From Prosthecodimorpha staleyi (GTDB lineage Bacteria > Pseudomonadota > Alphaproteobacteria > Rhizobiales > Ancalomicrobiaceae): a stretch of 64,000 nucleotides of DNA. Below, piece by piece: positions 46,633 to 57,300 of this stretch. The translations under genes and the position numbers were made by a program. Location of the stretch: NCBI RefSeq assembly GCF_018729455.1, contig NZ_JAHHZF010000008.1:260886-324885 (forward strand), given 5' to 3'. The number at the start of each line of letters is the position of its first letter. The first letter of the stretch is position 1. The notes below the pieces were generated by a model that saw nothing but the letters and a program-made list of their open reading frames with translations, was not told the origin of the DNA and did not search any database.

Positions 46633-47766
46633 ATGACCGAGGCCGCCGCCCGCGATCCGGGCTTCCTCTCGATCGCCGCCGCCGAGAAGCGTTTCGGCCC
46701 GGCGACCGTGCTCGACGGCGTCGATCTCGCCGTCGGGCGGGGTGAGTTCGTGTCGCTGCTCGGCCCCTCGGGCTGCGGCAAGACCACGCTTCTGCGCATC
46801 GTGGCCGGTCTCGTCCGGCCCGATCGCGGGCGCGTGGTGCTCGACGGCCAGGACCTCACGCGCCTGCCGCCGCACCGGCGCGACATCGGCGTCGTGTTCC
46901 AGAACTACGCGCTGTTCCCGCATCTCGACGTGGCCGGCAACGTCGCCTTCGGGCTCAAGGCCCGCGGCGCCGACCCGGCCGCGATCGGCCCGACGGTCGC
47001 CCGCAATCTGGCCCTGGTGCAGATGACGGCGCTTGCCGACCGCTCGGTCAAGGCCCTGTCGGGCGGCCAGCAGCAGCGCGTCGCGGTCGCCCGGGCGCTG
47101 GCGGTCGGGCCGAAGCTGCTGCTGCTCGACGAGCCCTTCTCGGCGCTCGACCGCAAGCTGCGCGAGGCGATGCAGATCGACCTGAAGCGCATCCTGCGCG
47201 AGGTCGGCACGACGGCGATCTTCGTCACCCACGACCAGGACGAGGCGCTCGCCATGTCGGACCGCATCGCCGTGATGGCGCGCGGCCGCATCGAGCAGTT
47301 GGCGACGCCGGCCGAGATCTACGCCCGGCCGGCGACCCCCTTCGCGCTCGGCTTCGTCGGCCTGTCGACCCGCATCCCCGGCACGGTTCAGGCCGCGGAG
47401 GCCGGCATCCTGACCATCGCGACGGCGCTCGGGCCGATCCGCGCCCGCGGCCATTTCCTGCCCGGCAGCGCGGTCCTGATCGGCGTCCGGCCGGAACGGA
47501 TCGCGCTCGGCGCCGGCGGAGGCCCGGACGCGGGCGCGTCCGGCCTCAATGCGATCCGGGCGGCGCTGGCCGATGCGATCTTCAAGGGCGCCCGGGTGCA
47601 ACTGCTGTTCGCCGCTCCGCAAGGCACGGAGGTGCAGGTCGAGGCGTCGAGCCTGCCGGCGGGCGCCGCACCGGGCGCGATGCTCGATCTCGCCTGGGCG
47701 GTCGACGATACGCTCGTCTATCCGGCCGCCGAAGCCGGGCCGCAGGACCTGGAGGCGGCCGCATGA
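46633..47766 (+). CDS. ABC importer ATP-binding protein
   Basis: A 377-residue ATPase of the PotA/FbpC type. Walker A GPSGCGKTTLLRIVAGL (residues about 42-58), Q-loop VVFQNYALFPHLDV, signature VKALSGGQQQRVAVARALAV, Walker B LLLLDEPFSALDRKL, switch His in IFVTHDQDEALAMSD. The C-terminal regulatory TOBE domain begins near residue 240. Five bases after the binding-protein stop, and overlaps the next gene by 4 bases. Confidence 0.93.
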   Translation: MTEAAARDPGFLSIAAAEKRFGPATVLDGVDLAVGRGEFVSLLGPSGCGKTTLLRIVAGLVRPDRGRVVLDGQDLTRLPPHRRDIGVVFQNYALFPHLDVAGNVAFGLKARGADPAAIGPTVARNLALVQMTALADRSVKALSGGQQQRVAVARALAVGPKLLLLDEPFSALDRKLREAMQIDLKRILREVGTTAIFVTHDQDEALAMSDRIAVMARGRIEQLATPAEIYARPATPFALGFVGLSTRIPGTVQAAEAGILTIATALGPIRARGHFLPGSAVLIGVRPERIALGAGGGPDAGASGLNAIRAALADAIFKGARVQLLFAAPQGTEVQVEASSLPAGAAPGAMLDLAWAVDDTLVYPAAEAGPQDLEAAA

Positions 47767-48599
47767 TGGCGCTGCGCCGCATCGATCCGGTCGGCCTCCT
47801 GGTGCTGCCGGCGGTCCTCTATCTCGGTCTCGTCTACGGGCTGCCGCTCCTCAACCTGCTCGCCCGTGCGCTGGTGGTGGACGGGGTGCCGTCGCTCGCC
47901 GGCTTCGTCAAGTTCTTCTCCGATCCGTTCGACTGGATCGTGATCGGCAACACGCTGCGCATCGCCGTCCTGGTCACGCTGCTCTCGCTCGCCATCGGCT
48001 TCCCGACCGCCCTGGCGCTGGCCCGGGCGCGCGGTGCCGCGCAGGCGCTGATCCTGGTCGCGATCATCCTGCCGCTCTCGGTCGGCGTGGTGGTCAAGGC
48101 CTTCGCCTGGCAGATCGTGCTCCGGCGCGACGGCGTCGTCTCGCAGGCGCTGGTCGCGCTCGGCCTGTGGGACGAGCCGCAGCGGCTGCTGTTCACGGAG
48201 GCCGGGCTGGTCATCGGCGCTGCCAACGTCTTCGTGCCGTTCATGATCCTGCCGATCTACTCGGTCGTGAAGCTGATCGACCCGCGTCTCGGCGAGGCCG
48301 CCGCCACGCTCGGCGCCGCGCCGGCCTACCGCTTCTTCCGCGTCTTCCTGCCGCTCGCGCTGCCCGGAATCGTCTCCGGCATCGCCTTCGTGTTCTCCAT
48401 GGCGGTGTCGATGTACGTCGTGCCGAACCTCCTGATCGGCGACCGCTTCCAGACGCTGGCGACCCTGACCGGCCGCTCCTTCCTGCTCATGCGCAACGAA
48501 CAGCTCGGCTCGACCACGGCCGTGGTGCTGCTGGTCCTCGCCGTCTCGGTCGTGGTCGCCAGTTCGGCCCTGTCGCGCCGGTTCGGAGGTCAGTCATGA
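47763..48599 (+). CDS. ABC importer permease 1
   Basis: A 278-residue PotB-type permease with about six helices. The coupling motif lies at LGEAAATLGAAPAYRFFRVFLPLALPGI (EAA loop). Starts 4 bases before the ATPase stop (ATGA) and its stop overlaps the next start in the same way, so translation is coupled along the operon. Confidence 0.92.
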   Translation: MMALRRIDPVGLLVLPAVLYLGLVYGLPLLNLLARALVVDGVPSLAGFVKFFSDPFDWIVIGNTLRIAVLVTLLSLAIGFPTALALARARGAAQALILVAIILPLSVGVVVKAFAWQIVLRRDGVVSQALVALGLWDEPQRLLFTEAGLVIGAANVFVPFMILPIYSVVKLIDPRLGEAAATLGAAPAYRFFRVFLPLALPGIVSGIAFVFSMAVSMYVVPNLLIGDRFQTLATLTGRSFLLMRNEQLGSTTAVVLLVLAVSVVVASSALSRRFGGQS

Positions 48600-49396
48600 C
48601 GCCGGTCGAACGCCTGTCCGGGATCGTCGTCTGGGGCCTCGCCATCGCGACGGTGGTGTTCCTGCTGACCCCGCTCGCCGTCACGGTGGCGGTCAGCTTC
48701 GGGTCGAGCGCCGTCTTCACCCTGCCGGCGCCGTCCTGGTCGCTGCGCTGGTATGAGGCGCTCGGCCGCTCGCGCGAGCTCTGGGGCGTGGTGGCGACCT
48801 CGGTGCAGCTGGCCGCGCTGTCGACCGCGCTCGGCCTCGGCTTCGGTACGGCGGCCGCGATCGGCCTGCTGCACGGTCGCTTCCCCGGCCGCGACGCGAT
48901 CGTCACCTTCCTGGTCTCGCCCTTGATGCTGCCCGGCCTGGTGGTCGGCATCGCCATGCTGGAGGCCTACCGGGCCGCCGGCCTGCGCTCGGTCTGGGTC
49001 AGCCTGATCCTCGCCCATGTGGTGATCACGCTGCCCTATGTGGTGCGCACCGTCTATGCCGCGCTGTCGCTGTTCGACTTCACGCTGATCGATGCGGCGC
49101 GCACGCTCGGCCTGTCCTATCCCCGGGCGATCGTGAAGGTTCTGGTGCCGGCGCTCGCTCCGGCCTTCGTCACCTCCGGCATGTTCGCCTTCCTGGCCTC
49201 GATGGACAACTATCCGATCTCGATCTTCTTCACCGATGCCTGGACCCGCACCCTGCCGATCCAGATGCTCCAATTCGTCGAAGAAAGCCCCGATCCGACC
49301 ATCGCGGCCATTTCCACCCTGCTCATCCTGCTCGCCGTCGTGGTTCTGGTCGTCGGAGACCGGATGGTCGGGCTGCGCCGCATGGCCGATCTCTGA
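48596..49396 (+). CDS. ABC importer permease 2
   Basis: A 266-residue PotC-type permease. EAA loop at IDAARTLGLSYPRAIVKVLVPALAP; further helices (GIVVWGLAIATVVFLLTPLA, AISTLLILLAVVVLVVGDRM). Completes the transporter. The frame is open far upstream but this start overlaps the previous stop, and is preferred. Confidence 0.92.
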   Translation: MTPVERLSGIVVWGLAIATVVFLLTPLAVTVAVSFGSSAVFTLPAPSWSLRWYEALGRSRELWGVVATSVQLAALSTALGLGFGTAAAIGLLHGRFPGRDAIVTFLVSPLMLPGLVVGIAMLEAYRAAGLRSVWVSLILAHVVITLPYVVRTVYAALSLFDFTLIDAARTLGLSYPRAIVKVLVPALAPAFVTSGMFAFLASMDNYPISIFFTDAWTRTLPIQMLQFVEESPDPTIAAISTLLILLAVVVLVVGDRMVGLRRMADL

Positions 49397-49408
49397 GGAG
49401 TGAATTTG

Positions 49409-50341
49409 ATGTACCCGACCCGTGACTTCCGCGGCTATGCCGGCCGGCCGCCCGCCATTCGCTGGCCGGACGACGCGCGGCTCGCCGTCTCGGTGGTGGT
49501 CAATGTCGAGGAGGGTGCCGAACTGGCGCTTTCGGCCGGCGACGAGCGCAACGAAAGCGTCTACGAGGTGCAGGAGGAGATCGTCGGCGTGCCCGACCCC
49601 TGCATGGAATCGCATTTCGAATATGGCACCCGCGCCGGCTGGCCGCGTATCCGGGCGTTGCTGATGGACTATGGCGTCGCCGCGACCCTCAACGCCAATG
49701 GCCGCGCACTCGCGCTGTCGCCGTGGCTGGCGCAGGAGGGCGTCGCCGACGGCCACGAGGTCGCCGCCCATGGCTGGCGCTGGGAGCGTCACGCCCATAT
49801 GAGCGAGGCGGAGGAGCGCAGCGCCATCGCCCGCACCGTCGCGGCGATCACGGCCGCCTCGGGCGCGCCGCCGCGCGGCTGGCACACCCGCTCGGCGACC
49901 TCGCCCAACACCCGCCGCCTGCTCCTGGAACAGGGCGGCTTCCTCTACGATTCCAACGCCTACAACGACGACCTGCCCTATCTGACCGATGTCGGCGGCA
50001 TAGACCATCTGGTCCTGCCCTATGCCTTCGACACCAACGACATGCGTTTCACCCGCAATGGCGGCTTCGTCTTCGGCGACGATTTCGCGCATTACTGTAT
50101 CGATGCCTTCGACCGGCTCCATGCCGAGGGCGGGCAGGCACCGCGCATGATGTCGGTCGGGCTGCATCTCAGGATCATCGGCCGGCCGGGCCGGATCGGC
50201 GGGCTCGAACGCTTCCTCGCCCATGTCGCGTCGAAGTCCGGCGTCTGGTTCGCCCGGCGCGACCAGATCGCCCGGCACTGGTTGGAGGCGACCGGTCGGC
50301 AGGATATCCTCGCCCGCGTTCTCGGGCCGACGGCGGTGTGA
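49409..50341 (+). CDS. Polysaccharide-deacetylase-fold hydrolase, allantoinase (PuuE)-like
   Basis: A 310-residue NodB-homology-fold hydrolase. Marks of the PuuE-type branch: FRGYAGRPPAIRWPDDARLA, VVVNVEEGAELALSAGDERN, HFEYGTRAGWPRIRALLMDY and the metal motif HEVAAHGWRWERH; SNAYNDDLPYL later. PuuE opens allantoin to allantoate in pseudomonads; relatives act on other cyclic or acylated amides. GAGGAG is 8 bases before ATG 49409. In an operon with a racemase of hydantoin type, so a ureide role is likely, with substrate unproved. Confidence 0.8.
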   Translation: MYPTRDFRGYAGRPPAIRWPDDARLAVSVVVNVEEGAELALSAGDERNESVYEVQEEIVGVPDPCMESHFEYGTRAGWPRIRALLMDYGVAATLNANGRALALSPWLAQEGVADGHEVAAHGWRWERHAHMSEAEERSAIARTVAAITAASGAPPRGWHTRSATSPNTRRLLLEQGGFLYDSNAYNDDLPYLTDVGGIDHLVLPYAFDTNDMRFTRNGGFVFGDDFAHYCIDAFDRLHAEGGQAPRMMSVGLHLRIIGRPGRIGGLERFLAHVASKSGVWFARRDQIARHWLEATGRQDILARVLGPTAV

Positions 50342-51009
50342 TGCGACTTCTCCTGATCAATCCGAACACCAACACGGCCACGACCGAGACGATGCGGGCG
50401 ATCGCGGCACGCGCGGCGCCGCCCGGCACGGCGGTGATCGGAATGACGGCCCGCCACGGGGCATCGCTGATCACCGATGCCGAAGCCTTGGCGGTCGCCG
50501 CCGGAGCGGTCGCGGATCTCGTGCCCGACATCGAGGCGATTGCGCCGGACGCGGTCATCGTCTCGGCCTTCGGCGACCCGGGCTTCGACGCGCTCGATGC
50601 CGCGCTCGCCTGTCCGGTCGTCGGCATCGGCCAGGCCGGCTTCCTGGAGGCCTCTGCCGGGGGCCGGCGTTTCGCGGTGGCGACGACCACGCCCGATCTG
50701 GTCGCCTCGATCGCCGCCATGGCGGAGGGTTACGGCCATGGCGGCTCGTTTCGCGGCGTCGCGCTGACGCCCGGCCGGCCCGAGACCCTGATGGCCGATC
50801 CGGCCGCGCTCCTTGAGGCGCTCGATCGGGCCTGCCGGGAGGCCGTCTTCGGGCTCGGCGCCGAGGCGGTGGTGATCGGCGGCGGCCCGCTCGGCGAAGC
50901 GGCCGAACGGCTCGCACCGCGCTTCGCCGAACCGATCGTCGCCCCGATCCCGGCGGCGGTGCGGCTCGCGGCGGCCCGGCTGGCATCGGCCCGGTCGAAC
51001 GTCTCCTGA
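50341..51009 (+). CDS. Asp/Glu/hydantoin racemase-family protein
   Basis: A 222-residue racemase of the Asp/Glu superfamily, hydantoin-racemase branch: MRLLLINPNTNTATTETMRA at the start, SAFGDPGFDALDAAL and AVVIGGGPLGEAAERL at the second half-site. The usual Cys-Cys pair is not complete: the first site shows VSAFGDPG where many have a Cys, and the second shows IGGGPLG. This suggests either a different acid/base or a nonracemising role. ATG overlaps the deacetylase stop by one base. Confidence 0.8.
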   Translation: MRLLLINPNTNTATTETMRAIAARAAPPGTAVIGMTARHGASLITDAEALAVAAGAVADLVPDIEAIAPDAVIVSAFGDPGFDALDAALACPVVGIGQAGFLEASAGGRRFAVATTTPDLVASIAAMAEGYGHGGSFRGVALTPGRPETLMADPAALLEALDRACREAVFGLGAEAVVIGGGPLGEAAERLAPRFAEPIVAPIPAAVRLAAARLASARSNVS

Positions 51010-51383
51010 CCCCGACGGCCGATCGGCGACATTCTACCGTGCCGGGATTCCCGCTACGCGCTCTCGCGGGCCTTGTCATGCCGGGGCGCGGGCGGCTAAG
51101 ACCTTTTGGAAGTCTTGCCGCCGAACCCGTCCGACCGATCCTGTCTCCGCCGGCACGGCCGATCTGGCGAGCCTGTCCGTGGCGGCGTCCGGCGATGCGA
51201 CGGCGCCCGGCGCCCCTGGCGCCGCGTCGCGTCACCGTGGCCGTCTGCGCGACGCGGCCTTTGGCCCGTCCTGTCGCCGCGGCCCGCAACGCCTTGCGGG
51301 CCAAGCGCGAATCGGCGCCTTTCAGTCCGGATGCGGCCGGTTGGGGGTCGTCCGGGTCGAGGCGGGGCAGCGGACGGGGTGGA
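51010..51383. promoter_or_regulatory. Gap before the helicase gene
   Basis: 374 bases without a credible coding gene. The helicase frame is open through most of it, but the translation is Arg/Pro-rich and unlike any domain. No palindrome or repeat was seen. It should hold the helicase promoter. Confidence 0.35.
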
Positions 51384-54300
51384 ATGACGGGTTCGACGGC
51401 GGGCGGCGACGCGGCAACACCTGTGGTGAGGACGATGCTCGAACAGACCGAGAAGGCGCGGCTCGGGCGGCTCTACGAACAGTTGCGGCTGAAGCTGCTC
51501 GACCTGACCAAGCGCAATCGCATGCTGAGCTATCCGGTCGGCAGCCGCTCGAAGCGGCAGTTGCAGATCGTCGACGAGGTGCTCGAGGAGGTCTACGCCC
51601 GGCTGACCGGCGGCGAGGTCGCGATGCGGCTGGTCGCGCTGCCGGAGCCGGACACCATCCCGGCCGACGAGAAGACCGAGGAGTTCCTTGCTGCGCTCGA
51701 CCATGCCCGCGCGTCCGATGTCGAATATCTCGTCGCGCTGGAAGGCCTGCAGGCGGCCGGCGGCGACAACGAGGCCGAACTCGACCGGCTCGAACAGGCG
51801 CTGCGCCGGCGTCTGCGCGTCGAACTCGACCTGCCGCCACGCCCCGAACGTGCCGAGATCAACCGCAACGACCATGCCCGCGCGCTCGGCATCGAGCCGA
51901 ACCCGGAACTCGGCCCGGCCGCCACCAAGCCGTCGCACGGCAATGGTCAGCTGCAGACGCTGAAATATCCCGAAGAGCTGGAATCCGTCCTGGAGAAGAT
52001 CCACGACGAGGCCCGCCTCGCCGAGCAGGAATCCGGCCTGTCGACGCTGTTTCTCGCCTTCGGCTTCCTCGAATGGTACGAGAGCGAGACCTCCGACAAG
52101 CCGCTTTACGCGCCCCTGATCCTGCTGCCGGTGCGCATCGAGCGCGAGCGGCTGCGCGGCAAGGAGGTCTATGCGCTGTCGGCGCGCGAGCCGGTCGCGG
52201 AAGGCAATATCAGCCTGCAGAAGCTGCTCGAGGACCGCCGCTACGGCCGCATCCTGCCCGATTTCGCGCCCGCCGACGAGGAGGATAGCCAGAAGGCCGG
52301 CGCCGTGGAGGCCTATTTCGAGGCGGTCCGGGCCGCCGTCGAGGGCCTGCCGCGCTGGCGGGTGCGGCGCTGGCTGGTGCTCGGCCACTTCTCCTTCGCG
52401 CGCATCGCCATCTACGAGGATACCCGGCCGGAGCGCTGGACGGTCGATCCGGTCGAGACCGGCCTGGTCGGCTCGCTGCTCGCCGGCTTCGAGCGCGATG
52501 CCGTGGCGACCGCCCCGCTCGGCGCCCCGCCGGACTATCCGATCGACGATCCCGAGATCGAGCGGATCGCCCCGATCCTGATCCAGGACGCCGACGCCTC
52601 CCAGCACAGTGCGCTGGTCGACGTGATGCAGGCCAAGAACCTGGTCATCCAGGGCCCGCCCGGCACCGGCAAGTCGCAGACCATCACCAACGTCATCGCC
52701 AATGCGCTCGCGGCCGGCCGCAGCGTCCTGTTCCTGGCCGAGAAGCAGGCCGCGCTCGACGTCGTCAAGCGCCGGCTCGACGGCGCCGGGCTCGGCCATT
52801 TCTGTCTGGAACTGCATTCCGAGAAATCCTCGCCGAAGGCGGTGGTCAAAAGCCTCGCCGACCGCTGCGACCTCGGCGTCGGCGTGGGAGGCGGAACCCC
52901 GGCACCGGCGCCCGACCCGACCTGGCGCGCCGCGCGCGCCTTCGTCTCCGAGTATGTCCAGGCGCTGCACGAGCCAGCCGCCGACCGCGCCACCCCCTTC
53001 TCGCTGATCTGGTCCTCGATCCGGGGGGCCGCGCGCTTCGCCGACGGGGCCGCCGCACTCGCGGCGACGCGCCTGCCGGACGGCCTCCTGACCGACCCGG
53101 TCGCGCTCGCCGACCTCACCGGCGAGGTCGAGACCTATGCCTACCAGGTGCAGGCCTTCGAACAGGCCTTCGGCCCGCGCCAGGCCTGCGTCTGGTCCGG
53201 CCTGATCGAGGCCGAGCCGGCGCCGCACGAGCAGCCGCGCCTGATCGCCGCGCTCGACCGGGTGATCGCGACGGGCCGCCCGGCGATGGATCTGCCGGCG
53301 CTCTTGGCCGAATTCGGCCCGGCCACGCTCGACGAGGCCCTGGCGCTGGTCCGGCGCGAGGCCGCGCTGCCGGCCGAGCCGCCGCCGGATCCGACCCCCT
53401 GGGCCGGTCTCGATCCGGTGATCGCGCGGGAGGCCGGCACGGCGCGCATCGACTGGCTCGATCGCGACACCGACCATGCGGTGCTGTTCGCCCAGATCGG
53501 CCTGCCCGACGATCTGATCGCCCGGGGACCTGCGGTGCTGGCCGCCCTGCCGCCGCGCGCCGATGCCGAACGGTCGCCGGCTGAGCTTTTCGCCCAGGCG
53601 CGACGCTCGATCGCCGCGGTCGACGCGACCGAGGCGCTGGTTGCGGCGCTGTTGCCGGCACTCGACATCGTCGGTCTCGACGACGGCCTGCCGGCCGAGG
53701 CCCTCGGCCTGATCGCCAAGGCGATCGTCGGGCTGGCCGTGCTGACCCCGCTCGAGCGGAGCTGGTATCTCGACGCCACCTTGGATGATGCTGCCTTCGA
53801 CCGGCTTCATGCCGAATGGTCGGCGCTGGCGCGCGAGCGCGGCGACATCATGCGGCTGAGCCCGGTCCTGGGGGCGCCGGACCTGCCGGAGCCGGCCGCG
53901 ATGCGCAAGGCTGCGGCGGCCTTGGGGCGATCCTGGATCGGGCGCCTGATCGGACGGCTCGACGGCACGATGGCCGAAGCCGATGCGATCGTCGCCCGCG
54001 TCGGTCTGGCCGGCGAGGGCCGCCTCCTCGCCGCGCATCTCGAACGGCTGGCCGATCATGTCGAGCGGACGGCGCGTTTCGAGACCGATCGGACCGCCGC
54101 GCAGGTGTTCGGGTCCGCCTGGGCCGGGCTCGCCATGCCGTTCGAGCCGATCGCCCGCGGCCGCGGCCTGCGGCGGGACCTCGAAGCGGCGGCCGCGGAC
54201 CGGCCGGGCCTCGCGCCGGCGCTTGCCGCGATCCTGGCACTCGACGCCGAGCGGGCCGCCGCCCTGGCCGGCTTTCGCCTGGCCGGCGAAGGCGTGGCGA

Positions 54301-57300
54301 AGTCGCCGGCCCTCGGCGCGCTCGGCTCCGGTGCCGGCTCGATCCGCGATCTCCTGCGCGGCCTCGGCCAGCAGCGGACCTTGTGGACCCGCTTCCTGGC
54401 CGCCGATCCCGATCAGGCGCTGGCCGCCTCGCCGGCGCCGCTGGCCCGGATCGCCCGGGCGGCAACGCTCGATCGCGAGCGCAGCGCGGCTGCGGACCGT
54501 CTCGCCGCAACGGGCCTGGCCGATCGGGTCACCGCCGCGATCCCCGACATGGCGGCCGTGCCGGCGGCCCGAAGCGGTCTCGACTGGCTCGCCGCGACGG
54601 CAGCCTGCGGCTTTCCGGCTGCGGTCCAGGCCGCCCTCGTCTCGGCGGAGGCCGGGGCCGTGCGGACCCGGCTGGCGGCGCTCTGCACCGAAGCCCGCAA
54701 CCGGCTGGCCCACCACGAGGCGAGCCTGGTCGATCTCACCGGCGTCGGGCTGGCCCGGCTGGCCGATCTCGCCCTCGCCGAACGCTTCGCCCGCGCCGAG
54801 GCGCTGGTCGCCGCGCGCCATCAGCTGGCCGACTTCGTCGCGCTGCAGGCCGCCCGGCGCCGGCTGGCCGCGACCGGGCTCGACGATCTTCTCGACCGGA
54901 TCGACGCGGCCGGCCTGCCGGGCGCCGGTATCGCCGAGGCCTTCGCCTGGGTGGTCGCCCGGCGCCGGGCCGAACGGGCCCGTCAGACCGCGGCGGGGCT
55001 CGCCCGCTCCAATGGCGGGGAACTGGAGGCGCGCCGCCGCATCTTCGCCGAGCGCGACCGGGCCAAGATCCGGTCCGACCGCGAGACCGTGCGGACGCGC
55101 CTGCTGACCCGCCGCCCGCCGGACGGCGCCAAAGGCGGCTCGGTGACCACCTGGACCGAGATGGCCCTGCTCAGGAACGAATTGCCGAAGCAGAAGCGCT
55201 TCGTGCCGGTGCGGTCGCTGGTCGGCCGCGCCGCCGGGGCGATCCTGTCGCTGAAGCCCTGCTTCATGATGTCGCCGCTGTCGCTTGCCAAGTTCCTGCC
55301 GCCCGGCCGGATCGCCTTCGACCTTCTGGTCATCGACGAGGCGTCGCAGATGCGGCCCGAGGATGCGCTCGGCGCCATGCTGCGCGCGCGCCAGATGGTC
55401 GTGGTCGGCGATCCGCGCCAGCTGCCGCCGACCAGCTTCTTCGAACGCTCCGGCGACGCGCCGACCGACGAGGCCGAGGCCGACGATGTCGACGACGAAT
55501 CCATCCTGGAGCGCTGCCAGAAGGTGTTCGGCGAGGTGCGCCGGCTGAAATGGCACTATCGCAGCCGCTGCGAGAGCCTGATCCGCTTCTCCAACGAGAC
55601 CTTCTACGACAACGGCCTGATCACCTTTCCGGCGGCGCGGCCAGGGGCCTTCTCGGTTGATCTGGTGCGCGTCGACGGCACCTATCAGGCGCGCCGCAAC
55701 CCGGCCGAGGCCGAGCGCATCGCCGAGGAGGCGATCGCCTTCATGCGCCACCATGCCGGCCTGCCGGAGCATGAGGTCCGCTCGCTCGGCATCGTCACGC
55801 TCAACACCGACCAGCGCGACCTGGTCGGCGAGACCCTACGCCGCTTCGCCGCCGGCGACGAGGCGGTCGAGCGCTATGGCGAGATCATGGAGAAGCGCGG
55901 CGAGCCGCTCTTCGTCAAGAATCTGGAGAATGTGCAGGGCGACGAGCGCGACTTCATCTTCATCTCGCTGACCTACGGCAAGGAGGCCGGCGCCAAGGCG
56001 ATGAAGCAGCGCTTCGGGCCGATCAACAGCCGCCACGGCGCCCGCCGGCTCAACGTGCTGTTCTCGCGCGCCCGCCTGCGCATCGGCCTGTTCGCCTCGT
56101 TCGGCTCGATCGACGTGGTGCCGAGCGAGACCTCGCGCGAGGGCGTCCATGCCCTGCGCAACTATCTCGAATATGCTGAGACGCGCGGCCGCGCGGCGCC
56201 GGGCCGGACGGCCGGCGTGCCGGACAGCGATTTCGAGATCGAGGTCGCCCGCCGGCTGGAGGCCCGCGGCTACCGGGTCGTGCCGCAGGTCGGCGTCTCC
56301 GGCTACCGCATCGATCTCGGCATCCGCCATCCGGACCGGCAGGAGACCTTCCTGGCCGGCATCGAATGCGACGGCGCGGCCTATCATTCCAGCCGCAGCG
56401 CGCGCGACCGCGACCGCCTGCGCGAGGAGGTGCTGCGCGGCCTCGGCTGGGACATCCTGCGGGTCTGGTCGACCGACTGGTTCGAGGATGCCGGCCAGCA
56501 GACCGACCGTCTGGTCCGCCGCCTGGAGGACTTGCGCGCCCGGACGCCGGCAGCGGCGGCCGACTATGTCCTCTGGCGCGCGCCGCAGGGCGCCGCCGAT
56601 GGCGAGGCGGCCGCGGCAGCGGAGGCCGGTCCGGACGTTCGGGCAGCGTCCGGCGCCGCAGATGTGTCCGGTCCGGAAGTCGGCCGCGCCGCGGTCGGGC
56701 CCGGGGCTGAACCCATGCCGATCGCGGCGTCCGGGGCGGCGGCGCCATCCGGCGCGGCCCCGACACCCGACGGTGCCGCGGCCGGGGCGGCGACGTCATC
56801 CGGCGCGCTCCCCGCGCCCGACGGTGCCGCGTCCGGGCAGGTCGCGCCGACCGCCGATGTCCCCGCGCGCGACGGCGCCGCGTCGTCGGCGACGGCAGCG
56901 GTGCCCTCGGCCGCGGTGTCGGAGATCGTCGTCGGGGCCCCCGATGCTCCGGTCCCGCCGCCGCCCGCCACCCCGCCCGGCGCTCAGGCTGTCCCGGCGG
57001 GCGTCGACCGGCGCGCCGGGACTGCCGGTTTTGACCCCGCGGCCGAGATCGACGGCATCCGCCCGCTCTCCGAGCGCGAGGCCTTCTCGGTGCTCGCCGC
57101 CTATCGCGAGACGGTGATCCGCCCCGCCGCCGGCGACGCCTTCGAGGCCCAGCGCTCGATCCTGCGCGAGGCCATGATCGAGACCCTGGTCCGCCAGCGC
57201 ATCGCCGATCCCGACGACTGGTTCGCCAAGGTGCCGCAATACCTGCGGACCGGCACCAGTGCCATGGAAAAGCGCCACCACCTCGACCCCATCTGCGCCA

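Noticed and set aside
51096-55772. Very long minus-strand frame opposite the helicase
   Set aside because: Mirror frame of a GC-rich gene; Arg/Gly/Gln-rich translation without any domain, while the plus strand has helicase motifs.
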